Of a stretch of DNA of 12,798 nt, positions 1 to 6,665 are shown one piece after another. Both the position numbers and the translations under genes were made by a program. The notes below the pieces were generated by a model. That model worked only from the letters and a program-made list of their open reading frames with translations. It was not told where the DNA came from and did no database searches. The first letter of the stretch is position 1. Each line of letters begins with the position of its first letter. The DNA is from JANXVY01 sp038329675 (GTDB lineage Bacteria > Pseudomonadota > Alphaproteobacteria > Rhizobiales > Hyphomicrobiaceae), in assembly GCA_038329675.1 (NCBI GenBank), contig JBBQNE010000092.1, forward strand, positions 1 through 12,798, given 5' to 3'.

Positions 1-99
1 GGCGCGATTGAGATCATCGAAGATCGCAAGATCGGCTGATTTGGTTTCAAGGGCGGCGGTTGCCGATGCGGCCGACGTGCGGTTATGCGGGGTGAGCAT
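1..99 (-). CDS. Major capsid protein, HK97/GTA type, N-terminal fragment (cut by window edge)
   Basis: An open frame reads leftwards from an ATG at 97-99 for 33 codons and leaves the window without a stop. The visible residues include ALETKSADLAIFDDLNRA, which resembles the polar, helical start of HK97-fold major capsid proteins in alphaproteobacterial GTA and prophage clusters. In that family the N-terminal delta domain acts as a scaffold during shell assembly and is then cut off by the prohead protease. The gene starts 57 bp after the protease stop, as expected for the protease-capsid order, and this position is the main support. Only the first tenth or so of the protein is visible, so the shell fold itself cannot be seen. 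No strong Shine-Dalgarno sequence precedes the ATG; an A-rich AAAAGAAA stretch lies just upstream. Confidence 0.72.
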   Translation of the reverse strand, partial: MLTPHNRTSAASATAALETKSADLAIFDDLNRA

Positions 100-156
100 G
101 AGGGGTTTCTTTTGTGAAGGATCAGTGGGTTGGAGCAAGCGGGGTTGGTCTACCGG

Positions 157-831
157 CTAACGGGGTGGTCGCCGAAATTGGGTGGCGGATCTGATGGTGG
201 CGGTGAGTTCCTCCAAAGGAGCGGTTGCAGATGGCTTGGGACGACTGTTCACCTGCGACAGCGGAAGTGCCTGAGAAGGAGTATCGCTGGGCCGCAGAGA
301 GCGGGGATAACTTGACGGCGATAATCCCGAAATTCGGGCACCGAAAAGCATCGGAAAGGTTACGATCGAGATTTCCCAAAGGTCGACGCGAGTGAGGCGG
401 CGCAGGTTCGATCCGGGAATGCGTTGGCTTGTGATGGTTTTGAAACCGATTGACAGGCCGTCTATTGCGCCAGCCCGCAGCAACGCATCCAGGTCTCGGG
501 CCCTTGAATTACCAAGCGTCAGTGCCCCTTCGACGCGAAGGCCACGGGCATCCTCGGCAAGCTTAGTCCACACGCCGACGGGCTCCTTTGGGTCGTGCTG
601 GAACAAAAGCCGGATGCCCGATGGGCCAAGCCGAGTGAGTGTTTCGGTAAAGGCACCACGGGCAACGATATCGCCGCCCTGGTCGGGCACATCGAACAGG
701 CTGGCGTAACCAGAGAACGTACCGTCGGAGGCGAGTGGGAGCGATTGGAGTTGGGCGTGCGCGAGAGTGGTCGGCGCAAACGGAGGCGGCCGCGGCGGTG
801 ACGCCGGCGCGGCGGGTGGTGGTCTCAGCAT
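157..831 (-). CDS. HK97-family prohead (capsid maturation) protease
   Basis: The 224-residue product matches the HK97 gp4 type of prohead protease, a serine protease that trims the capsid scaffold domain after shell assembly. The core runs from about residue 38 to 168: FSGYASLFDVPDQGGDIV, then LLFQHDPKEPVG with the likely catalytic His79, then GAIDGLSIGFK with the likely nucleophile Ser127, then VDLWEISIVTFPM, the usual end of the fold. The first 30 residues are rich in Pro and Ala and poorly conserved. The C-terminal tail ends in LEELTATIRSATQF, which resembles tails of GTA proteases and argues that the frame is intact. An in-frame TAA lies five codons before the ATG at 831, so no longer start is possible; the Shine-Dalgarno is weak. 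It sits between portal and capsid genes, as in GTA clusters. PMLFG replaces the more usual PMLPG. Confidence 0.9.
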   Translation of the reverse strand: MLRPPPAAPASPPRPPPFAPTTLAHAQLQSLPLASDGTFSGYASLFDVPDQGGDIVARGAFTETLTRLGPSGIRLLFQHDPKEPVGVWTKLAEDARGLRVEGALTLGNSRARDLDALLRAGAIDGLSIGFKTITSQRIPGSNLRRLTRVDLWEISIVTFPMLFGARISGLSPSSYPRSLRPSDTPSQALPLSQVNSRPKPSATAPLEELTATIRSATQFRRPPR

Positions 832-941
832 GTCGGGTGGGTCAGGTTACGGTGAGGGGGAGATCTGACGCGGCACGGCGCCGACGCTCAAGGCAGCGGT
901 CGGGGCGGGTATCGCGATGACTGTCGGGTGGCCCGGCGATG

Positions 942-2246
942 TTAACTGCCAGTCGGGGTTGCGAGTGGTGTGTAGCCGGTGGCGGCGCGTTTTTCGTCGG
1001 TGGTGAGGAACGTTGAGGTTTCGAGCTGACGCCACAGGGCTTCGCGCTCGGAGGATAGGGCGACGATCTGGTCTAGGTCGGGGATGAGGCGGAGGTCGCG
1101 GGCGGTGTGATGATTTTGCGAGGCCGATAGGGACGGGTCGACAACGGTGTCGGCAGGCGCGTTCCCAAAAGAATGTCCGGGGTCGGGCGGATATGCCGGG
1201 GCGAGCCAGTCGACGAGCGAAGCGGCGGTGCGCTCGACCAGCGGGAGTACAGTCTGGCGCCACAATGCGCGAGTTGCTTCTTGATAATTGGAGTACGTAT
1301 TATCGCCGGGGATGCCGAGCAGCATTGGCGGCACGCCGAGGGCCAGCGCGATCTCGCGCGCGGCGGCGTGTTTAGTTTCAATGAAATCCATCTCGCGCGG
1401 GCTGAGCGACAGTGGTTTCCAATCGAGCCCACCTTCGAGAAGCAGCGGACGGCCAGCATTTTTAGCGCCCTGGAAGCCGTCTTGTAATTCAGCCTTGAGG
1501 CGCTCGAATTGCTCGGGGCTCAAGCGGCCTTCGCGCGCGGCGTAAACAAGGGCGCCTGATGGACGGGCAGCGTTGTCGAGCAACGCCTTGTTCCAGCGCG
1601 CGGCCTGATTGTGGATGTCGATAGCGGTGGCGGCAGCTTCAACGGGGGAGTGGCCGTAGTGGTCGTCCAGAGGATGGTAGAGCTTGAGATGCAGAATGGG
1701 GCACAGCGCGCCATCGGCAGGTTCGGCATCGAAACGGACGCTGCCGCCGCTGGCAGTATATTCGAATGCGGCGGGCCAACCCGATTGTCCCGGGATGATG
1801 CGCATACGGTCGGGTCGCAGAAGGTGCAGCTCGCGCGGCGGCAGGCCACGAACGGCAACGGCCTCGACATAAGCGTTACCGGAGACGAGGAGCGAGCTGT
1901 AGAGGTTGGCGAGAAATCCCGCGCGGGTTTGGTTGGGCGTTGGATGGGATAACAGGTCGAGGAGGGCGTGGTCCTCGATTTCATGACGGCGATGGTAGAG
2001 GATCAAAGGGACGGAGGCAGCAGCCTCTGCAACCATTCGCACGCAGCGGTGTACGACCGCGTTCGACATGTAACCCTCGCGGGCGAAGGCTGCGTAAGCG
2101 CGGCCCGACCACGCTGGCGCGCCAAGCGTCTCGTAGGCGATCAGCGGACCGGTTCTCGAGGCTTTAGCGTCAGGCGCGGTGGGCAGGCGCGCGAGGGCGG
2201 CAAGACGCGCAAGGGCGCGGCCGGCGGCGGGTGGCAGCAGGGGCAT
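942..2246 (-). CDS. Phage/GTA portal protein, HK97 family
   Basis: The 434-residue product is a portal protein, the dodecameric ring at one capsid vertex through which the terminase pumps DNA and to which the tail connects. The family is recognisable from the N-terminal third (GYMSNAVVHRCVRMVAEA followed by SVPLILY), the central LLSHPTPNQTRAGFLANLYSSLL region (about residues 100-122) and the later ALGVPPMLLGIPGDNTYSNYQEA segment (about 302-325). The tail FLTTDEKRAATGY is typical of alphaproteobacterial portals. Length is slightly above the roughly 400 residues usual for GTA portals. No good Shine-Dalgarno precedes the ATG. The frame is open upstream through a 7-bp repeat to a stop at 2340-2342, but no start codon occurs there, so 2246 is the earliest possible start. 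The gene is followed after 110 bp by the protease gene. Confidence 0.93.
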   Translation of the reverse strand: MPLLPPAAGRALARLAALARLPTAPDAKASRTGPLIAYETLGAPAWSGRAYAAFAREGYMSNAVVHRCVRMVAEAAASVPLILYHRRHEIEDHALLDLLSHPTPNQTRAGFLANLYSSLLVSGNAYVEAVAVRGLPPRELHLLRPDRMRIIPGQSGWPAAFEYTASGGSVRFDAEPADGALCPILHLKLYHPLDDHYGHSPVEAAATAIDIHNQAARWNKALLDNAARPSGALVYAAREGRLSPEQFERLKAELQDGFQGAKNAGRPLLLEGGLDWKPLSLSPREMDFIETKHAAAREIALALGVPPMLLGIPGDNTYSNYQEATRALWRQTVLPLVERTAASLVDWLAPAYPPDPGHSFGNAPADTVVDPSLSASQNHHTARDLRLIPDLDQIVALSSEREALWRQLETSTFLTTDEKRAATGYTPLATPTGS

Positions 2247-2280
2247 GGGTGCGATCGGGTTGGAGGGTGGTTGGGAGGTG

Positions 2281-2331
<51 letters not shown>

Positions 2332-2426
2332 GCGGGCGATCAGGATGTTCGGAATAAGAGCGCGACGAGTGCGAGCATTGGCGATCGTTCGGCTATCTAA
2401 GTGGATGCACTGTCATTTTTGCGAGG

Positions 2427-2800
2427 TTGGTTTGTGCGTGGAGTTCAGTCTTGGAAAACGGCCGATCACGGGTGATGCGAGCCAATGAAACCACTACTGA
2501 AGATGTGCATTGGCATCGGTTGCGGAACCGCAGATTTTTAGAACTGAAGTTCGTTCGTCAAGCGCCGGTCGGCGACTACTTTGCCGACTTCCTCTGTCGG
2601 GAAAAGCGTATCGTTGTCGAGGTTGACGGAGCGACGCGCGTGGAGAGCCATGTAACGTGGCTTGTGATCGGCGGAGGTCTGAGGTTTTAGAGGATATGAG
2701 ATGCCGAGTTTATCGTGTTTCGAATCAAGCAGTATTCGAAGATGTTGGTCAGTTTCTTCATGGGCTTGCGGACGTGATGGGTCCGTTGGAGGACCAGTGA
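2427..2800 (+). pseudogene. DUF559 endonuclease-like gene, broken by a frameshift
   Basis: The first frame (2427-2690) encodes WHRLRNRRFLELKF, VRQAPVGDYFADFLCREK and RIVVEVDGATR, which are the conserved blocks of DUF559 proteins, relatives of very-short-patch-repair and restriction endonuclease folds. After VEVDGATR the match is lost and the frame stops at 2690. The missing C-terminal half is found at once in the next frame: CDRRRSEVLEDMRCRVYRV, then SNQAVFEDVGQFLHGLADVM, ending at a TGA at 2798-2800. A one- or two-base indel between about 2637 and 2665 therefore split the gene. The conserved VEVDG acidic residues remain in the first part, but the truncated 87-residue product would lack the last strands and helix of the fold. 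The start is uncertain: TTG at 2427 or ATG at 2475. It lies opposite to the flanking head genes. A sequencing error could also give this picture. Confidence 0.82.
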
Positions 2801-2818
2801 GGTGTTGACTTCATGTCT

Positions 2819-2900
2819 GCCCCTCACCCTCGACGGCATCTCCGCTTTCGCGTCGATGCTCGTCTCTTCCCTCTCCCCGTGAGGACGGGGAGAGGGGGAT
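2819..2900. repeat. REP-like dispersed palindromic element with two hairpins
   Basis: Two inverted repeats lie side by side. The first pairs TCGACG (2830-2835) with CGTCGA (2851-2856). The second is a perfect 12-bp stem, CCCTCTCCCCGT (2869-2880) with ACGGGGAGAGGG (2885-2896), and a 4-base loop. The layout, CCCTCACCC, then a small hairpin, then CTCTCCCC-loop-GGGGAGAG, recalls the dispersed palindromes found in many copies between genes in Bradyrhizobium-like genomes. Neither side carries a T-run, so it is not a standard intrinsic terminator, although it lies 50 bp past the end of the large terminase gene and could stabilise or end that transcript. Confidence 0.7.
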
Positions 2901-2946
2901 AAGCACCGTTTGCAATTCGCTATTCGCCAGGGACTACTCACGCGCA

Positions 2947-4299
2947 TCAAAAGCTGCGGACGTGCGGGTCGCGGTTGGAGGCTAGGAGCAGCGAGGTGAG
3001 GGCCCAGACGAGGGCGTCGAGGCGGTCAGGTGAGCGGCCAGACGCGAGGCCGTCGGCACCAAACGCGCACATCTGGTCTTCGAGTTGCGGGAACGAGCCA
3101 ACGTGGGAGACGCGGCCTTCGGCATAGAGCGCAGCGACGGGTTCGGCGCGCAGCCACTTGCCGCGCGTGGCCCGAACTTTCTGGACAGCAACACTTGGGT
3201 CGATTTGGCGCAAAACCTGAGTGACGAGGTCGCCACCCTGGTTGACCTCCGCAACGAGACGATCGGCCATGAAGTCTTTGTAGGCAGCAACCGCAGCACG
3301 CGCCCATACGGACGGCTCGCGGCCCTGGATGGTGCGGTCAGACAGAATGTAGGCGCGGTTATCGGGGCCAATGCCAGCGACCATGATCCCGCAAGCGTCC
3401 GACGAGGCGGTGGCGGTGACGGGCGGATCGACGGCGACGACGACGACTTTCATGTCGGGCGCCTTACCGATGCGGTTGGCTTCGATCCAATCGCGACGCC
3501 ACAGCGCACCAGCGCGATTGTCGACGATGTCGCCGTCAAGTTCCTGGCGGGCGAGCGCGGTGCCCGTGTAACGACGAGTGATTTCGGTCATGAACGACGG
3601 GGCCAAGTTGGCAGCGTTATCGGCGGTGCGGGAGCGCGTGACGACAGTGGTCGGATCTTCCATCAGCCGCTTAAGGACGGGGATTGGTTTGGGCGTGGTA
3701 GTCGCCACCATCTGGGGATGGCGGCCGATGCGCAGTCCGAACTGGAGCATGTCGAAGCCGTGGTCGGGGTTATGCCACTTGGCGAGCTCGTCGACCCAGG
3801 CGGTATCGAATTGCGGTCCGCGCAAAGATTCTGGATTGTCGCCGCCAAACATTTGCGCAATCGCGCCGTTCGGCCAGGTCAGTTGCATTTTGGATGGCTC
3901 AAAGGTTGGTCGTTCATGTGGGGCGTGAATGGCGAGCAGGCCGGAGATGCCCTCAACCATGACGTGGCGGACATCGCCGAGCGTCTCGCCAACGAGCGCG
4001 ATACGGCGTGAAGATTCAGAGGCGAACGGCGGGATACCGAGCGCCTTGGCGCGGATCCATTCGGCCCCGGCACGGGTCTTGCCAGAACCGCGACCGCCGA
4101 GGATGAGCCAGACGCGCCATGGCTCACCGGAGCCGGTTGCGATGGGTGGCAATTGGTCGTCGCGGGCCCACAATTCCCAATCGGCGAGAACACGAGCGGC
4201 CTCGTCATGGGGCAGGCTCGCTAGGTGTTCGGGCAGCGAGCCCGTTTTCCATGAGGCGTTCAAGGCGCTCCGCAATCTGGCGGCGAAGGCGCTCCGCAT
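2947..4299 (-). CDS. Terminase large subunit, GTA/phage DNA packaging ATPase-nuclease
   Basis: The product (450 residues from the chosen start) is the motor and nuclease that cuts concatemeric or chromosomal DNA and pumps it through the portal. The ATPase domain shows Walker A GGRGSGKT (about residues 68-75) and Walker B WVDE (about 168-171, with the catalytic Glu). The C-terminal RNase H-like nuclease shows its acidic triad in AVDPPV (Asp, about 291), VAEVNQGG (Glu, about 351) and SPDRLDALVWAL (Asp, about 428). All key residues are present, so the enzyme looks functional. I chose the ATG at 4297-4299, just before the conserved region that leads to DWELWARDDQLPP. The frame stays open to 4527, but that extension is Pro-rich, unlike the family, and overlaps the upstream gene by 323 bp. 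Even the chosen start overlaps it by 95 bp; TTG codons a little downstream are alternatives. Confidence 0.94.
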   Translation of the reverse strand: MRSAFAARLRSALNASWKTGSLPEHLASLPHDEAARVLADWELWARDDQLPPIATGSGEPWRVWLILGGRGSGKTRAGAEWIRAKALGIPPFASESSRRIALVGETLGDVRHVMVEGISGLLAIHAPHERPTFEPSKMQLTWPNGAIAQMFGGDNPESLRGPQFDTAWVDELAKWHNPDHGFDMLQFGLRIGRHPQMVATTTPKPIPVLKRLMEDPTTVVTRSRTADNAANLAPSFMTEITRRYTGTALARQELDGDIVDNRAGALWRRDWIEANRIGKAPDMKVVVVAVDPPVTATASSDACGIMVAGIGPDNRAYILSDRTIQGREPSVWARAAVAAYKDFMADRLVAEVNQGGDLVTQVLRQIDPSVAVQKVRATRGKWLRAEPVAALYAEGRVSHVGSFPQLEDQMCAFGADGLASGRSPDRLDALVWALTSLLLASNRDPHVRSF

Positions 4300-5110
4300 C
4301 GGCGGCCCCGGAGGGATCGATGCCGGTGGCGGCGTTGGTGCCAGCGCTTGCCCCGGCGCGGTGAGACCTGGGATCGGAGGATTTGGGTTCGGTCGATTTG
4401 GCGTCAGATCGGTGGCGGGCAGATCGGATGGTAGGGTCAAGTTCAAGGACACGTTCGTAAGATTGAATGATCGAGGCGAGCGCGCGAACGAGCCGCTCGG
4501 CGTCGCCAGCTTTAAGGTTGGTCGCATCCATCAGCTTGTCGATCCGGCCCATATCGCGATGGATAGCGTCGTAGAATTTAGCGATTGTGGTTTTGCGCTT
4601 GCTGGTAGCAGTTGCAGCTTGGCTGGCCGTGGGCTGGCGCGGAGGGTTCGCTTGAGCGGTGTCAGCTGGAGCGGTGTTTGCTTGAGACGTGTTAGCTCGG
4701 GTGGCGTTTGTTCGGTCGGATGTGCGGTCGGATGTGCGGGAATCGGGATTGACTGTCCCGGGCACCGGATCGGCAGCCGTGAAAATGGGGCGTGCGGTTA
4801 ACTCCGATAGCGTCTCGATCAGTCCCGCCGGGGTCTGGCGGACCGGTTTCGTCGCGAGATCCTTCAGCGGTTTTTGCAAAGCACCGTTTGATCGGCCGTC
4901 GCCTGCGCTAAGGCGAGCTGCGACGGCGCTTGGGCGGGCGGTCCACCCCTGAGCCGTTCGCGCGCGGCGCAATTGCGCCGCCGTAATGTCGAAGCGGTCG
5001 CAGATTGAGGCGATGGTTTGGGTATCGTCGGCGTAGGCGAGGCTGACGGCAGTCCAGTCTGGGTCGGCCGACGACGTGGACGGTCGTGGTCGAGACGTAG
5101 TGGTCGTCAT
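4205..5110 (-). CDS. Probable GTA/phage terminase small subunit (helix-turn-helix plus coiled coil)
   Basis: The 301-residue product sits directly upstream of the large terminase, overlapping its start, which is the place of the small terminase (gp1) in GTA clusters. Small terminases bind DNA and deliver it to the large subunit. Residues about 18-57 (DPDWTAVSLAYADDTQTIAS onward to ARTAQGW) look like a helix-turn-helix of the kind found at the start of these proteins. Residues about 60-170 are low-complexity, rich in Thr, Ala, Asn and Arg, with a TSDRTSDRT repeat. A helical segment follows (about 173-225, KFYDAIHRDMGRIDKLMDAT onward), then a second linker and a C-terminal helix, DAERLRRQIAERLERL. 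No strong Shine-Dalgarno precedes the ATG. The assignment rests on position and domain style; it could also be an unrelated DNA-binding regulator of the cluster. Confidence 0.62.
   Translation of the reverse strand: MTTTTSRPRPSTSSADPDWTAVSLAYADDTQTIASICDRFDITAAQLRRARTAQGWTARPSAVAARLSAGDGRSNGALQKPLKDLATKPVRQTPAGLIETLSELTARPIFTAADPVPGTVNPDSRTSDRTSDRTNATRANTSQANTAPADTAQANPPRQPTASQAATATSKRKTTIAKFYDAIHRDMGRIDKLMDATNLKAGDAERLVRALASIIQSYERVLELDPTIRSARHRSDAKSTEPKSSDPRSHRAGASAGTNAATGIDPSGAADAERLRRQIAERLERLMENGLAARTPSEPAP
4714..4737. repeat. 12-bp tandem duplication inside the putative small terminase gene
   Basis: Two perfect adjacent copies of GGTCGGATGTGC lie at 4714-4725 and 4726-4737. On the coding strand they give the repeated peptide TSDRTSDR in the low-complexity linker. 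The unit is a multiple of three, so the frame is kept. It suggests that the linker grows and shrinks by slippage and is under weak sequence constraint. Confidence 0.9.
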
Positions 5111-5752
5111 AGATTGAAGGTCCGTAGTGAGGCTGGTCCGTGGTCAAACGGGCGTAGGCGATCGATCGCGAAACGGCGGTCGCCGTCGCGGATCGAAATT
5201 AGAAGGGGTGTTGGACGAGAGCGGGTCGAGCGGCCGCAGGGGTGCGGTTGGGAGGTCGCTGTGATTGTCGCGCAGTTCGTCGGGTATATCAGGAACATAC
5301 CTCAGGAGCGTAACGCGGGGATAAGTTTGACGAAAAAAATCAACAAAGGCAGAAAACACGGGCGTTTCGAATTTGGCGCTGAAGGTTGCAGACGCATTTT
5401 GCGGGGATAGGGCCAGAGCGCGGGGCCAAAAGCGCAAAATCGTGGCGTTTGCGTCACGGTGGACAGTGGCTGAGGTCACAGGACAGGGCAGGCGCCAACT
5501 GCGGATGCCCAACTGCGAATGTCATCGTTAGTTGCCGGGAGACCATGGCAACGGATGCAAACTGACGCGGGCAGCAATGTTACCCAATCGCAACACGACG
5601 AGCCCGCATGCGCTCAAGAGACCGTGCTGTTGTTGCTCACATCGTTCAGGCGCCAGATAGGTGGACTGAGCAGTGACACAAGCTGGCGAACGTACGCGGT
5701 AACGTGAGCCCGGCAAAAATTCGAGTTGGTTGGCAGCCGCGTTGGAGGCGTT
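5111..5752. other. Gene-free region upstream of the head module and of the exported-protein genes
   Basis: No open frame here has a convincing start, Shine-Dalgarno or recognisable protein. The longest minus-strand frame (5144-5512) starts at a TTG without a ribosome binding site and its product is unlike any family I know. The region should hold the promoter for the minus-strand packaging genes and for the plus-strand gene at 5753. A local AT-rich patch (about 5325-5360, with a run of seven A on the plus strand flanked by TTTGACG and ATCAAC) is the only visible compositional feature and could belong to a promoter. I see no clear sigma-70 box pair and no CtrA-like TTAA-N7-TTAA site. Confidence 0.55.
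5744..5748 (+). promoter_or_regulatory. Shine-Dalgarno GGAGG deciding the start at 5753
   Basis: GGAGG lies 4 bases before the ATG at 5753. It supports this ATG over the upstream in-frame TTG at 5726, which has no such sequence. The spacing is a little short but usable. Confidence 0.6.
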
Positions 5753-6613
5753 ATGCGTTGGTCGAAGTGCGCAGCGGGCCTGAAGGTCAGCGCAAGCCGC
5801 GTGGTCATGGCACACCTCGGGTTAGCCATCGTGCTTGGTGGGGCGATGGTGCCACAGGCAGCCCGTGCGGATGACTTCGGCTTTGACCAGCTTGCCAAAG
5901 TGATCGTTGCCTCAACCAGTGGCGCCCCCGCGCTGATCCCGTTCATCGAACGGCCTGGCATACCCGATGTCGTCTTCGACGGACCACCAAGTGCATTTGG
6001 CTATCTGGGGTCAGTGTCAAACCCGCGCGTCGCCTATCTCAATCGCGGTGGCACGAGTTTTTATCGCGCCGAGACCGACAACAAATGCAACCCCGATAGC
6101 TTCGCATTTCCAGCGGGACAAGCCGGCTTGCAAAAGATCGCCTACTCGACGTTTTTCAAGTTTGAAGTCAAAGCGGGCGAATTGACGTTCAAGAACGTCG
6201 CGAAGGGCGACACCGTATTTTCGCTATCGCCATTCCAGGCCAGGATCTTACGGCGCGTGTCGGTTACGATAACTGACCTCAAAGAATACACGCTCGATTT
6301 CCGGCTGCTTAAGCGGCGGGTTGCGCAGGTCGCCGCCGAACCCGAATGTCAGGACTTTCGCTGGGCCTTGACGAAGGTATTCGAGGGCAAGGTCGCGGTC
6401 GGCTATTACTTTGAGGCTGGCGCCGACGTATCGGCACAGCTCGACATTGCCAATACGGTCAACCTGAAGCTTGGCCTCAGCGTGATCAACCAAATCGGGC
6501 AAAGCGAAGCCTCACCGAACGTGCTTGAATTTATAAGCGAGCCGCGGATGGTTGCGGCGCGATTCCGCCCGGTGTCAGAGGTCATCGGAACGACGCGCGT
6601 CGCCCGCCGGTGA
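5753..6613 (+). CDS. Exported protein of unknown function, paralogue of the next gene
   Basis: The 286-residue product starts with a Sec signal peptide: a basic start, a hydrophobic stretch MAHLGLAIVLGGAMV and a likely cut after PQAARA (about residue 39). The mature part is about 247 residues and should be periplasmic or outer-membrane associated. I recognise no family. It contains FYRAETDNKC (AETD 106-109, Cys112) and a second cysteine at 199 in AEPEC; the same motif and cysteine spacing occur in the next gene. The C-terminal part, from GKVAVGYYFEAGADVSAQL on, alternates hydrophobic and polar residues as beta strands do. The two mature cysteines could form a disulfide. Cys6 lies in the signal region and is not in a lipobox. 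The next gene begins 52 bp downstream on the same strand, so co-transcription is likely. I chose the ATG with a GGAGG four bases upstream. Confidence 0.8.
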   Translation: MRWSKCAAGLKVSASRVVMAHLGLAIVLGGAMVPQAARADDFGFDQLAKVIVASTSGAPALIPFIERPGIPDVVFDGPPSAFGYLGSVSNPRVAYLNRGGTSFYRAETDNKCNPDSFAFPAGQAGLQKIAYSTFFKFEVKAGELTFKNVAKGDTVFSLSPFQARILRRVSVTITDLKEYTLDFRLLKRRVAQVAAEPECQDFRWALTKVFEGKVAVGYYFEAGADVSAQLDIANTVNLKLGLSVINQIGQSEASPNVLEFISEPRMVAARFRPVSEVIGTTRVARR

Positions 6614-6651
6614 TGTCAGCCATCGCTGATGGAATGAGACGGTCGGCGGAC

Positions 6652-6658
6652 GGGAGGA
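6652..6658 (+). promoter_or_regulatory. Strong Shine-Dalgarno GGGAGGA pointing to a TTG start at 6666
   Basis: GGGAGGA is followed after 7 bases by a TTG at 6666-6668. It is the best ribosome binding site near this gene; the alternative ATG at 6753 has none. It therefore favours the TTG start even though that makes the signal sequence unusually long. Confidence 0.55.
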
Positions 6659-6665
6659 CGAACCG

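Noticed and set aside
157..379. Possible frameshift in the prohead protease, because another frame contains GIIAVK just after the conserved VTFPM block.
   Set aside because: The annotated frame continues to a C-terminal tail (LEELTATIRSATQF) that resembles GTA proteases, while the alternative frame soon becomes unlike any family.
842..941. Possible small gene between portal and protease, as some GTA clusters carry one there.
   Set aside because: The 110-bp gap has no start codon with a credible frame; only a tail of an overlapping frame ends there.
3085..4011. Long plus-strand open frame of 308 codons inside the terminase region.
   Set aside because: It is the complement of the well-supported terminase gene and its translation has no family features.
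4300..4527. N-terminal extension of the large terminase up to 4527.
   Set aside because: It is Pro-rich, not seen in the family, and lies wholly over the putative small terminase gene in another frame.
5144..5512. Minus-strand open frame of 122 codons upstream of the small terminase.
   Set aside because: TTG start, no Shine-Dalgarno, no domain resemblance; an overlapping plus-strand frame is equally long.
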